From JABDIY01 sp963803845 (GTDB taxonomy: Bacteria > Actinomycetota > Acidimicrobiia > Acidimicrobiales > SZUA-35), in NCBI GenBank assembly GCA_963803845.1, contig CAWDNZ010000005.1, forward strand, positions 372,001 to 436,000: a stretch of DNA of 64,000 nucleotides, written 5' to 3'. Below the pieces are notes generated by a model. That model saw only the letters and a list, made by a program, of their open reading frames with translations, made no database searches and was not told the origin of the DNA. Of this stretch, positions 25,101 to 33,169 are shown in pieces; the first letter of the stretch is position 1, and every line of letters starts with the position of its first letter. The translations under genes were made by a program, and so were the position numbers.

Positions 25101-26942
25101 CATATTTTCCTGGATCCCGATCCTGACCCCAGCGTTTCTTATGAAGAGCGCCAACGACTCTTCAACCTTCCCCGCTCGAGCTGGGCCGACTACAACCCTG
25201 AATTGATTTCCGCCGGTGGGGGTGTCTACGACAGAACGGCCAAGTCCATCACCGTCTCCCCTGCGGTGGTCAAAGTGCTCCAGACCGATACCGACGAGTT
25301 CACCCCGGAGGAGCTGATGTCTGCTGTTCTGCGGGCCCCGGTTCAGCTCTTTTGGAATGGGGGAATCGGTACGTATGTGAAGGCGTCCAACGAGAGTCAC
25401 GCCGACGTGGGTGACAAGGCGAACGATCATCTTCGCGTCGACGGTCGGGACATGCGCTGTTCGGTGATCGGCGAGGGCGGGAACCTCGGGGTCACCCAGA
25501 AAGGGAGAGTAGAATTTGCCCGCAACGGGGGTCGGATCTTCACCGACGCCATCGATAACGCCGGCGGCGTGAACTGTTCCGATCACGAGGTCAACATCAA
25601 GATTCTGCTCGACCGTGTGGTGGCAAACGGTGACATGACTCCCAAACAGCGCAACCAGCTGTTGCAGGAGATGACCGACGAGGTCGCAACACTGGTCCTG
25701 AGGAGTAATTACGAGCAGGCGCTGGCGCTCAGTTCGGCTCGCGTCGATGCTGTGAGCCTCCTCGATGTCCACGCTCGGTATATCGGTCAGCTCGAACAGC
25801 ACGGTCTCATCGACCGCCGTAACGAGGCGCTCCCCGATGCTGAGGAACTAGCTGATCGTCGACTGGCCGGGGTGGGCCTTACGGTGCCGGAGCTTTCTGT
25901 CCTCAACGCCTATTCCAAGAATATTCTGAAATCGGATCTTCTGGCGACCTCGGTGCCGGATGATCCTGCATTGGCGATCCTGCTTCACGAGTATTTCCCA
26001 AGCCAGATCCGCTCTCGGTTTCCCGATCAGATCAACTCCCATCAACTCCGACGAGAGATCATCGCCACCGTGCTTTCCAACATGGTGATCGATCGGGCCG
26101 GTGTCTCGATGATCTACCGCCTTGGCGTCGAGACGTCCGCTCCCGCTCCTGAAATCGCTGCGGCTCACTTTGCGGCCTGGCAGATCTTCCAATTGGAAGA
26201 TGTGGTGTCGGCGGTCAACGCACTCGATGGGGTGCTGCCGATCGATCGCCAGCTCAAAGCGCACCTGAGTTGCCAGCAACTCGCGGAGCGGGCGGCTCGT
26301 CTTCTCACCAGAAATCGCCCGAACCCATTCAGCGTGGCCGGCGCTTTCGCCGATTTGGCCGATCCTGTGGCCGAGGCCGTAGCCGGGCTCGACGATTTCC
26401 TTTTGGGAACTGAGCGGTCTGCGTTCGAGGCCGACGTTGCGCAGCTGACCGCTAGCGGCGCCGGTCTCGACCTCGCACGACGACTCGCCGGGCTCTCACC
26501 GTCGTTGGCGGCGTTGGACATCGTGGAGGTAGCCGCAAGCACTGGCGCATCGGTACGGGACGTGACGGCAACACACTTTGCCGTGGCCGACCGGCTAGAG
26601 CTCACGTGGTTGCGAGACCGGATTCTTGCGCTCCCGAGAGACTCACAGTGGTCCACTCTGGCTCGGCTAACACTACGACTCGACCTCTACGCCGATCATC
26701 GTCAACTCACCAGCCAGGTGATGGCAACCGGGAACAGCGACACTGACGCCGCGGCTCGGGTTGATGAATGGATGCGGCAGCATCGCCTAGCGGTGGACCG
26801 CTTTCGGAGGACCTTGGTGGAGATCCGCACGACCCCCAGCGATCTCACGGTGCTTCTGGTCGCCGCCCGAGAAGTGCGTAATCTGATAGCGCGAACTCTG
26901 CCACAGCCCAACGGCCTCGACAACGGCTCCGCCTACAACTGA
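22131..26942 (+). CDS. gdh: NAD-specific glutamate dehydrogenase, large (GDH-1600) type
   Basis: A 1603-residue enzyme, the usual length of the large NAD-dependent glutamate dehydrogenases known from Streptomyces, Mycobacterium and Pseudomonas. The long N-terminal part (about residues 1-700) contains the ACT-like regulatory segments. The catalytic core has ENCYRDAFGPDY, then RGGLRWSDRTEDYRTEVLGL, the Lys loop PSGAKGGFVLK near residue 828, and VGIGDMSGDVFGNGML in the nucleotide-binding part. It interconverts glutamate with 2-oxoglutarate and ammonium, mainly for catabolism. No frame break is visible in 4.8 kb. Starts at an ATG preceded by GGGGGGAAG. The gene is monocistronic, flanked by divergent sigma factor and downstream hemA. 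Confidence 0.95.
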   Translation: MESILDQIVAHAAETLPRGVDLEGPLRAYFAHVSDEDLATRRVPDLFGLAADHLQLAESWQTGMISIEVANPRIEVDGWETDQTVVRIVTDDMPFLVDSVAMELSRLGIGIHFVTHPVMYRRSDSTYGHVDECPDGKDLVSLMSIEVDRQATSEDRQAIEENLRRVLVDVRSAVNDWLEMRERMGAISAQLETANLPVDSTEIAEARELLDWLAADHFIFLGARNYSIEIEDGVEVLSIVRGSGLGILAGEVHLGHGRPLSELPPAARERVKERRLLNLTKASSRSTVHRASFLDYVGIKTFDSNGDVTGEQRFLGLFTSEVYNRSIDRIPRARRTVGEVMARAGFPPGGHDEKRLKTILETYPRDDLIQMDVDELHDIAIAIAGLQERRKVRLFSRRELFGRFVTVLVFLPRDRYNTSIRTGIEDILLDAYGGSLADWDAQLSESVLARLRFFIQVDQYRVPPPDSELEARVDHLTHLWVDGLSEAIVHDFGDTESLRLENCYRDAFGPDYQRAFDPRTASADIEEIERLGDRDSPGIAAYREPGHAPSAFKLKLYRRGERVSLTAVMPTLTNLGVTVLDEKPYEVCPAGHEPVWIYDFSLEHHATTLQFSEASDLVEEAFTAVWAGAVEDDGFNRLVLCAGMPVANVAVLRAYARYLRQIGLSYSRLFVEQTLEAHPDVVRLLWDLFAARLDPDAYDPDEAPAVLRRLNKQIADVESLDQDRILRRFRNLIMATDRTTWAQRGTDGDPLPYLAFKLDPTTLAEMPNPRPKHEIFVYSPRFEGVHLRGGPVARGGLRWSDRTEDYRTEVLGLVKAQMVKNSVIVPSGAKGGFVLKHRPDDPAAVREEVVDCYKLFVSALLDLTDNLVDGAAVPPPQTIRHDGDDTYLVVAADKGTATFSDIANELSITRGFWLGDAFASGGSNGYDHKAMGITARGAWESVKRHFRELGTDVQNEPFTAVGIGDMSGDVFGNGMLLSRFTRLVAAFDHRHIFLDPDPDPSVSYEERQRLFNLPRSSWADYNPELISAGGGVYDRTAKSITVSPAVVKVLQTDTDEFTPEELMSAVLRAPVQLFWNGGIGTYVKASNESHADVGDKANDHLRVDGRDMRCSVIGEGGNLGVTQKGRVEFARNGGRIFTDAIDNAGGVNCSDHEVNIKILLDRVVANGDMTPKQRNQLLQEMTDEVATLVLRSNYEQALALSSARVDAVSLLDVHARYIGQLEQHGLIDRRNEALPDAEELADRRLAGVGLTVPELSVLNAYSKNILKSDLLATSVPDDPALAILLHEYFPSQIRSRFPDQINSHQLRREIIATVLSNMVIDRAGVSMIYRLGVETSAPAPEIAAAHFAAWQIFQLEDVVSAVNALDGVLPIDRQLKAHLSCQQLAERAARLLTRNRPNPFSVAGAFADLADPVAEAVAGLDDFLLGTERSAFEADVAQLTASGAGLDLARRLAGLSPSLAALDIVEVAASTGASVRDVTATHFAVADRLELTWLRDRILALPRDSQWSTLARLTLRLDLYADHRQLTSQVMATGNSDTDAAARVDEWMRQHRLAVDRFRRTLVEIRTTPSDLTVLLVAAREVRNLIARTLPQPNGLDNGSAYN

Positions 26943-27065
26943 TCTTGTTTCCTACGGTTGTTGGCCACCGTCCTTAAAGCGTCGTACCCGGGACCAAAGC
27001 TTTTCAGAAGGGAATGACGGTTCACTCGGGGCTGAGTCGATTTGCGAAGGGGGAGAGTGGCGGCC

Positions 27066-28358
27066 GTGCGGCAGAAAACGACGAAAACGGCAACGTCGGC
27101 TTCGCTAATGCTTGTTGCGATCACGCACCGGAACGCTCCGCTCGGGCTCTTGGAGCAGGTGGCGCTGGACGTCGAAACCAGTGCTGCTGTTGGGGTCGAA
27201 CTGTGTACACACCCCGGAGTTTCCGAAGCGGTGGTTCTTTCCACGTGTAACCGCACGGAGGTGTATCTGGCGGGGTCAGGGCTGGATTCGGAGCTCGTCC
27301 TTCGATCGCTCGCTCGAGCATCCAGCGCATCGGCGGACGAGCTGCGGTCTGCCCAGCTCGTGGCAAACGGCGAAGCGGCGGCAGCGCATCTTTTCACCGT
27401 TGCAGCGGGGCTTGACTCGCGCGTGGTCGGCGAAGCCGAAGTTCTCGTTCAAGTACGATCGGCGATTGCCCACGCCGAGGCTGCCGGTTGTACCGGCCCC
27501 TTTCTCCCGGGCATATTCCGATTTGCGATTTCAACCGGACGCCGATCCCAACGCACCACAGATCATGCGCTTACTCCCTCGCTCTCACGGTTAGCCCTCA
27601 ACGCGGTACGACCCGACGGAGTGGTCGACGGACCAACGGTTGTCCTCGGATCCGGAGCAATGGCCGCCAGCACAGCCCAAGAGCTGGCGACTCGTCGCCT
27701 CGACTACTTGGTATGTGCGCGGCGCGAAGATCTGGCCGCCCAACTCGCGCGATCGACCGAAGACGTGATTCCGTTCGACCAGATCTCCTACGCGCTTGTT
27801 AGAGCCGGGGTTGTCATCTGCGTAACGGGTGCTCGGTCTCCTCTGGTTCGAGTGCCGCTGTTGCGCCAAGTAATGAGAGAGCGCGCCGGACGTGACCTGA
27901 CCATTGTCGACCTCTCGCTCCCTCGCAACATTGAACCCTCCGCGGCGCAGCTGCATGGGGTGAAGCTTCTCAATTTGGACGATCTGGTGGATGGGATGAC
28001 GGCTGATCAGATTCGTCAACGCCGAGAAATCGTGGCTGACGAACGCCGGCGATATCGTTCATGGCTCGCTGGACAGGCGGCTGGTCCTTTGGTTACTCAT
28101 CTTCAGGACCATGTTTACCGAAGCTGCCAGGCTGCGATTGACCGGTCGTCGGGCGAGCGCGCAACCTGCCCGGAAGCGACCCATGAGGCTGCTCGTCGCA
28201 TGGCCAACAAACTACTTCACGAGCCGATCGTCGCAATAAAGCGACTCATCGAAGCCGGAGACCACCACGCGGCCCTCGGTGTGCTCGCTTCTCATGGTTG
28301 CCCGCCCACTTCCGCACACGGCTTCTTAGGAGCCATTGAAACAAAAGAAGGCTCATGA
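27066..28358 (+). CDS. hemA: Glutamyl-tRNA reductase
   Basis: A 430-residue enzyme of C5 heme biosynthesis that reduces glutamyl-tRNA to glutamate-1-semialdehyde with NADPH. The GTG at 27066 is supported by GGGGGAGA upstream; TTG at 27042 and ATG at 27108 are alternatives. The catalytic-Cys motif STCNRTEVY is near residue 61, GLDSRVVGEAEVLVQVR the substrate-domain signature, then the NADPH-binding loop VLGSGAMAA and the C-terminal dimerisation helix region containing HEAARRMANKLLHEP. The usual hemC partner does not follow; a small membrane protein gene overlaps the end by ATGA instead. Confidence 0.95.
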   Translation: MRQKTTKTATSASLMLVAITHRNAPLGLLEQVALDVETSAAVGVELCTHPGVSEAVVLSTCNRTEVYLAGSGLDSELVLRSLARASSASADELRSAQLVANGEAAAAHLFTVAAGLDSRVVGEAEVLVQVRSAIAHAEAAGCTGPFLPGIFRFAISTGRRSQRTTDHALTPSLSRLALNAVRPDGVVDGPTVVLGSGAMAASTAQELATRRLDYLVCARREDLAAQLARSTEDVIPFDQISYALVRAGVVICVTGARSPLVRVPLLRQVMRERAGRDLTIVDLSLPRNIEPSAAQLHGVKLLNLDDLVDGMTADQIRQRREIVADERRRYRSWLAGQAAGPLVTHLQDHVYRSCQAAIDRSSGERATCPEATHEAARRMANKLLHEPIVAIKRLIEAGDHHAALGVLASHGCPPTSAHGFLGAIETKEGS

Positions 28359-28777
28359 CAACAGTCCTCACCTCACCAACCGAGCAACGGGTTGCGGCCG
28401 AATATGCTGCTGTCGCGCGAAGTAGCGCCGATCAGGTCGTGCGACGGCTTCTTCGGATTCCTGAGCACCGAATCGTGCCAAACGCCGACAGGGCGGTCAG
28501 TGCATTCAGACGGTCGATGTTGATCTCGACCATCCGCTGCACTCTCACCTACCTGGTATTCCCATTCGTTCTACCGGCACTGGGTCTCGTAACCGAGACC
28601 GGCCTGGTCCTAGGGATCGTTATCGGAACGCTGGCCATAGGCTGCGATATCTTCGCCATTCGGCGATTCTTCGTCGCTGATCACAAATGGCGCTGGCATT
28701 TCTCGACCGTGGCACTGACAGTCGTGGCGTTGCTCGCCGTTCTGCTGGTACAAGACGTCATCGCAATCGCTACATAG
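28355..28777 (+). CDS. Small membrane protein downstream of hemA
   Basis: A 140-residue protein whose ATG overlaps the hemA stop by four bases. A polar N-terminus of about 50 residues precedes hydrophobic helices at about 53-75, 78-97 and 110-135, so three membrane spans. I do not recognise the family. Coupling to hemA suggests co-expression, not function. It lies immediately left of the 28862-28934 repeat, at the left boundary of the island. Confidence 0.7.
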   Translation: MTTVLTSPTEQRVAAEYAAVARSSADQVVRRLLRIPEHRIVPNADRAVSAFRRSMLISTIRCTLTYLVFPFVLPALGLVTETGLVLGIVIGTLAIGCDIFAIRRFFVADHKWRWHFSTVALTVVALLAVLLVQDVIAIAT

Positions 28778-28786
28778 AACCAACTT

Positions 28787-29656
28787 CTAAGGGTGAACTC
28801 TTGGTCGGCTTAGCTGCCGATACAGACGAGCCATCGAATGAGCATCTGCCCGCCCTACTGTCGGGTGGCCTTCATCACCACGAACTTGCGGTTCGCTGCG
28901 ATGCTGGTGCAGTTGCCGAAGATCCGTTTGAGTCAAAACTGTATATCTAGCGGTTAGGGCGAGGATCACGACGACAACGACCAGCGCCAGCGCAGCAATT
29001 GCCACGACATCGGCGAGGGCAACCCTGCGGCTGCGGTGTTTTCGCCCAGTCGACGGATGCGACACCTCGTCAGGGGTGAAGCCGGCCAAATCCTCAGACC
29101 GCGCCGGCGTTCGCCCGATCACCAATGCCCGTGCTAGTTCTTCAGCACTGTTCAATCCGTGCTCTTGGCCGACTTGATTGCCAACGAGCCTGTTGCGGTC
29201 GGGCGATGCGGTGACCGCTCGCATTACGTCTATGAGAGAATGCACGTCTCTCTCCTGTGCTGACCGCAGATCCTCGCCGGTGAGGTGGTGATTGAGAGCA
29301 TGGCGCAGATCGATCTGAATGTGCCGTTGCCTCGTGACCGTCAGGTGGTCGAGTCCTATGCCGTTGAAGGCCAGTTCCAGGCGGTGGATGAACGCCAGCG
29401 CTTGCGCGACCGGACCAAATAGGCGAACTACCGCCTCCGCCGGTGCGTGATTTCGGTTGGCCGTGAGTTCCTGAAGGTTCCGCATCCCGCCGTCTGTCAC
29501 CATGTAGGCGTTTCGTGGATCTACTAGTCCAAGTTCCCGGATTTCCACTAAGCCGCTGGCTCCCTGTGACGACTCGACCCGAGTCCGGCAAATCGTTCGT
29601 AGCACTCGGAGCGGATCGAGTCCGAGTTCGATCTTCGCGTATCTCAACAGGCTCAC
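28787..29656 (-). CDS. Membrane-anchored pseudokinase, chimeric C-terminus
   Basis: The minus-strand frame is open from 30037 but the STPK gene occupies the start of it; I use GTG at 29656 with low certainty about start. The segment GLVEIRELGLVDPRNAY, followed about 30 residues later by VVRLFGPVAQALAFIHRLEL, aligns with the middle of the neighbouring kinases (GIVGIHQTGTTANGEPF; VLKVAETMAAAHEQGI). The catalytic HRDLKPAN is replaced by NGIGLDHL, DFG is lost, and the Gly-rich loop and Lys are absent. A membrane helix follows (ALALVVVVVILALTARY). The last 80 or so codons read through the 28862-28934 repeat in a different frame from the methyltransferase and end 10 bases from the plus-strand gene, so the C-terminus is probably recruited host DNA. 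Either a pseudokinase or a decayed kinase copy. Confidence 0.55.
   Translation of the reverse strand: MSLLRYAKIELGLDPLRVLRTICRTRVESSQGASGLVEIRELGLVDPRNAYMVTDGGMRNLQELTANRNHAPAEAVVRLFGPVAQALAFIHRLELAFNGIGLDHLTVTRQRHIQIDLRHALNHHLTGEDLRSAQERDVHSLIDVMRAVTASPDRNRLVGNQVGQEHGLNSAEELARALVIGRTPARSEDLAGFTPDEVSHPSTGRKHRSRRVALADVVAIAALALVVVVVILALTARYTVLTQTDLRQLHQHRSEPQVRGDEGHPTVGRADAHSMARLYRQLSRPRVHP
28862..28934 (-). repeat. Direct repeat copy A: relic 3' end of a methyltransferase gene (candidate island boundary)
   Basis: This 73-base segment matches 57950-58021 with three mismatches and one single-base gap. Read on the minus strand it encodes LKRIFGNCTSIAANRKFVVM and then KATRQ with a stop at 28857, the normal C-terminal end of RlmG/RsmC-type methyltransferases. 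No other part of that gene is here. The copy has the same orientation as the one at 57950, so the pair are direct repeats flanking 29 kb. Confidence 0.85.
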
Positions 29657-29737
29657 CCGTCGCTGTTGTGAACCGCGGTGAGTTGTGTTGAGTGCCGGGT
29701 TGGCTCGATTCCTCGGTAACCCTGAAGGCTCAGACTC

Positions 29738-29756
29738 GGGGAGTGCTCCCCATTCC
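29738..29756 (+). promoter_or_regulatory. Island palindromic motif, copy 1 (before kinase gene)
   Basis: GGGGAGTGCTCCCCATTCC matches the shared motif of the island (see 33035). It is 100 bases upstream of the first kinase ATG, on the same strand. A possible promoter follows, TTGGTG then an 18-base spacer and TAGAAT. Confidence 0.55.
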
Positions 29757-29855
29757 TCTTGGTGCGTTGATCGGGCACAGTGACCCAGATAGTACTTTGG
29801 TGAATCGCAGTATTCGCAATTAGAATGGACGTCGGAGCAGGAGAGGCGCAGCCAC

Positions 29856-31919
29856 ATGAACGAGATCAACCTCGGTATCGAGGGCATTGACAATGTTAAG
29901 GAGATTGGGCGCGGGGGTTCGGCTCGGGTCTTCAGTGCCCGGCAGACCGAATTGGACCGGGTCGTGGCCGTTAAAGTCTTGAGTTCAGCATGGGATGAGG
30001 ACGTGCAGCGCCGATTTGTTCGCGAGCGAAAGGCCATGGGGCGCCTATCCGAGCATCCAGGAATCGTGGGTATCCATCAGACGGGGACGACTGCAAACGG
30101 GGAGCCGTTCCTGATCATGCCGCTCTATGCCGGTAGTCTCGATTCAGAACTGACCCCAGGTGGAATGCAGTGGGAAGCGGCCACAGCTATTGTCCTCAAG
30201 GTCGCCGAAACTATGGCGGCCGCACATGAGCAGGGGATCATTCACCGCGACCTGAAGCCTGCCAACATCCTCCTGACGGCGGAGGGTGAGCCTCGAGTTG
30301 CGGACTTTGGCATCTCACGGTTGACCTCATCTGAAACGGCTTCGCAATCCTCCGCTCTCACCTTCACTCCTGCGTATAGTCCGCCTGAAGCCTTCACAAC
30401 TGCCAAAGCGACGGCCGCCGTCGACGTCTACGGACTTGGTTCAACGCTCTGGGCGCTCCTGCGCGGGCACCCACCGTTCACTGATCCACAGAACCCGCCC
30501 CACGTCCTTGAAATTATGAACCGGGTGGCCAATAGTTCGATCGAGACTCCCTCTGACACCACGCCGCCAGCGGTGATGGGCGTAATCGACCGTGCAATGG
30601 CCAAGCTTCCGGAGCAGCGTTACTCATCTGCGGCTGAGTTCAAGAAGGCGCTGGAAGCAGCTGTCGCCTCTCCGTCTACCCTCCCGGAGCCGCTGCCGGT
30701 AATGGGCAGTACCGAGGAGACGATCGTGGTCGGCTCCGTTGGCTCGCGGACAGTGCTAGGAGCAGCTCAGAAGCCTGAAGCTATTTCGTCGGTTACAGCG
30801 GTTAGCAGAGGCCCGAATCGGAGGGCTCTTGTGATGGCTTTGGTCGCAGGCTTCGTGCTGATAGCTGGTGGGGTAGGGGCTCTCGCCCTCACGGGAGACG
30901 ACAAACCAGACGGCGAAATTGCCGTCATGGGGGTCACACAGGACAACCCAACCGTTGATGACGAACGTGACGGGGAGCCTAGTGGAGACACAAGCGAAGA
31001 ACCGGAATCCGCTGATGACGGCGCGATTGGAAGTGATGAACTAGCCGCACCAGACGCAGAGAGTGCCGAGGGCAGTGCGGAGGCGGCGGAGACTGATCCC
31101 CCGCAGGTCCGGCGTCCACCGGAAACACAGGCATCTCCCGTACCGAATACGGGCACATCACGATCAGCAGTTCCTCCTAAGACGACTCCAGCCGCCGCGG
31201 TTGCTCCAACTCAGGCGCCACCAGTTGACCCTACGGTGTCTCAAACTTCAGGTACACCCACCCCGATCGTGACGCCACCGGAGCCCCCGGTCGTGACGCC
31301 AATGGTCACTAATAGTCAGCCGCCGGTGGATCCACCGCCCCAGCCCCTGGCGCCGATTCCGATACCGGCTCCGAGCACCTCAAGTATGGGGACCACTTCA
31401 TTCACACTGAATATTGGATTCAGCCCATGTGCCGGCTACCAGTTTCAAATCACCAACTCGGGCGGATCCGTGGTGAAGACAGGAGAGGATCTGACCTGCC
31501 GGAAGTCTCATACGGTGGGAATCAGCGGAATGTCGCCTGGGACGACCTATACCTACACGATCTGGGGTAGGGACGGCAACCGGACCGGCCAGGGGTACAG
31601 CCGCAGCTTCACCACCGCCGCAGCACCAGACAATTCGCCTGCTCCTACCCCCAGTGTTTGGGCATCCAATCTCACCGCGAATTCCTTCACGCTGAATATC
31701 AGTTTCAGTTCCTGCTCCGGCTACGGGTATAGCGTGCACGCGCTTCCAGCGGGAAGTCTGCACACCTCGGGCCGGGACGGATCCAGATGTGAGAAGTCCT
31801 ACTCGTTCCCGGTTTCCGGATTGGCCCCCGACTCCGTTTATCAGATGAGCGCCGCTGGTGTGATCGGCGGGCGTGAATCGACCCTTATTCGTGTCAACGT
31901 CGTCACGCTCGCTGGATAG
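29856..31919 (+). CDS. Membrane Ser/Thr protein kinase (PknB-like) with FN3-like ectodomain
   Basis: A 687-residue kinase with an intact catalytic domain: IGRGGSARVF loop, VAVKVL Lys near residue 38, IIHRDLKPANILL near 129 and VADFGISRL near 150, then SPPEAF. The start ATG follows GGAGAGG. A juxtamembrane part leads to a single helix at about residues 322-345 (MALVAGFVLIAGGVGALAL). Outside the membrane come an acidic and Pro-rich linker and two Cys-containing beta-sandwich repeats (about 509-585 and 602-687; SFTLNIGFSPCAGYQFQI and SFTLNISFSSCSGYGYSV, each ending with a PGTTYTYTI or PDSVYQMSA strand). The same repeat occurs in the broken VWA gene. This looks like an ectodomain that senses a wall or surface ligand. 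Downstream OmpA-type gene is nine bases away. Confidence 0.92.
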   Translation: MNEINLGIEGIDNVKEIGRGGSARVFSARQTELDRVVAVKVLSSAWDEDVQRRFVRERKAMGRLSEHPGIVGIHQTGTTANGEPFLIMPLYAGSLDSELTPGGMQWEAATAIVLKVAETMAAAHEQGIIHRDLKPANILLTAEGEPRVADFGISRLTSSETASQSSALTFTPAYSPPEAFTTAKATAAVDVYGLGSTLWALLRGHPPFTDPQNPPHVLEIMNRVANSSIETPSDTTPPAVMGVIDRAMAKLPEQRYSSAAEFKKALEAAVASPSTLPEPLPVMGSTEETIVVGSVGSRTVLGAAQKPEAISSVTAVSRGPNRRALVMALVAGFVLIAGGVGALALTGDDKPDGEIAVMGVTQDNPTVDDERDGEPSGDTSEEPESADDGAIGSDELAAPDAESAEGSAEAAETDPPQVRRPPETQASPVPNTGTSRSAVPPKTTPAAAVAPTQAPPVDPTVSQTSGTPTPIVTPPEPPVVTPMVTNSQPPVDPPPQPLAPIPIPAPSTSSMGTTSFTLNIGFSPCAGYQFQITNSGGSVVKTGEDLTCRKSHTVGISGMSPGTTYTYTIWGRDGNRTGQGYSRSFTTAAAPDNSPAPTPSVWASNLTANSFTLNISFSSCSGYGYSVHALPAGSLHTSGRDGSRCEKSYSFPVSGLAPDSVYQMSAAGVIGGRESTLIRVNVVTLAG

Positions 31920-31927
31920 GGGTAGTT

Positions 31928-33025
31928 GTGGCTATCTCAACAGGCAAAGGTCAAGATCCGAATTCGACCGTTCGAGTTGGAAGTGAGGCATCTCACGTCG
32001 TTCGCGGGCCCAGTATCTCCCCAGGTCCCACCAACGTTCCCCGAATCGATCGGCCGGTCAAACCGTCGCTGCCACCACGACCCGGTCCGAATCTAAGGGT
32101 GGCGGGGGCTGTCGTAGCCCTGGTAATCCTGGCGGCGATCGGTGGGCTGGCGGCGCTGAGTCTATTTCGAGACGGTGTCGGCGGCGCCAATGTGGACCTC
32201 GAGGCGATACAGGCGACGCTGAGCACTGAGGGAATAACCGGAGTTTCGTTGTCGCTGGGGGACGAGCCGGGATCGGTAGTGATCGCCGGCGAGGTCTCAA
32301 ATCCTGCTGAACGGGATCGAACCATTTCCATCGTGTCAACCTCTGACGGCGTCGTTTCGTACGATTCGCAACTCACGGTTGGCGAACTGCCGATTGCAGC
32401 CGCCACAGTCACCGCAACGAACGCCGGCCCAATCCTTGACGGAACAGTTCCCGGAGAGGCTCAACGCATCGAGCTTCTCGAAGCCGTTCGGGATGCCTAC
32501 CCCGCTGGAACTGAAACAACCGACAATCTTGCCGTCGATCCCGATACCAGGGGACTCACAGTGACCGTCGACGGTGACCTGAGCGACAGTGGCATCTTCA
32601 AGGTATTAACTCGGAACCTCGGTCAGGTGAGCCAGGCAAACGGAACAACTCTGGTGTTGGCAAGCGGCGCAGATGATGTTCTCAACCGACTCTTTGCGGG
32701 CGATCCCATTCTCTTCGAGTCGGGTACAGCTCAGATCGTTGCTGAGTCTCAGGCCACTCTTCAGGAAGCCGCAGAGTTACTGCTTCTCTATCCGGACGTC
32801 CGGCTTGAGGTCGGAGGCCATACCGACACTCGTGGCGCTGCCGAAATGAATCAAGCGCTCAGCTTGGATCGAGCAAACGCAGTGGTGTCCGGCCTTCGTG
32901 ATCTCGGTATCGGCAATGAACTTATTGCCCGTGGATACGGGGAGAGCCAGCCTTTCATCACGCCAGATGACACCGCTGAGCAACAACAAGCCAACCGCCG
33001 AATCGAATTCCGAACTATCGACTAG
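31928..33025 (+). CDS. OmpA-like peptidoglycan-binding protein with N-terminal membrane anchor
   Basis: A 365-residue protein starting at GTG 31928 after AGGGG. A Pro-rich cytoplasmic N-terminus is followed by a membrane helix at about residues 58-82, a BON-like region (about 90-240), and a C-terminal OmpA domain (about 250-365). The peptidoglycan motif is ILFESGTAQI, VRLEVGGHTDTRG, NQALSLDRANAV and RGYGESQPF, ending NRRIEFRTID; the Asp and Arg that bind diaminopimelate are in place. Such proteins tether complexes to the wall. It is in the kinase operon, so it may anchor the sensing or secretion apparatus. Confidence 0.88.
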   Translation: MAISTGKGQDPNSTVRVGSEASHVVRGPSISPGPTNVPRIDRPVKPSLPPRPGPNLRVAGAVVALVILAAIGGLAALSLFRDGVGGANVDLEAIQATLSTEGITGVSLSLGDEPGSVVIAGEVSNPAERDRTISIVSTSDGVVSYDSQLTVGELPIAAATVTATNAGPILDGTVPGEAQRIELLEAVRDAYPAGTETTDNLAVDPDTRGLTVTVDGDLSDSGIFKVLTRNLGQVSQANGTTLVLASGADDVLNRLFAGDPILFESGTAQIVAESQATLQEAAELLLLYPDVRLEVGGHTDTRGAAEMNQALSLDRANAVVSGLRDLGIGNELIARGYGESQPFITPDDTAEQQQANRRIEFRTID

Positions 33026-33034
33026 GCCATTGAA

Positions 33035-33057
33035 GGATGGGGACTCGGCCCCATTCC
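33035..33057 (+). promoter_or_regulatory. Island palindromic motif, copy 2
   Basis: The element contains ATGGGG-ACTCGG-CCCCAT, a six-base stem with a six-base loop, followed by TCC. It is 113 bases upstream of the VWA start and directly after the OmpA gene. Close relatives are at 29738, 41116, 44706 (minus), 48793 and 51106. No T-run follows, so it is not a simple terminator. Confidence 0.6.
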
Positions 33058-33169
33058 ACTCGGTCCGCCGGTCGCTGAGGATATGCCCATGGAAAACAAG
33101 CGTCTAATTGCATTTAGAGGTATCGGCGATCAGACTGATTGCCTCGAACGGCGAAGCGGAGGATCGAGC

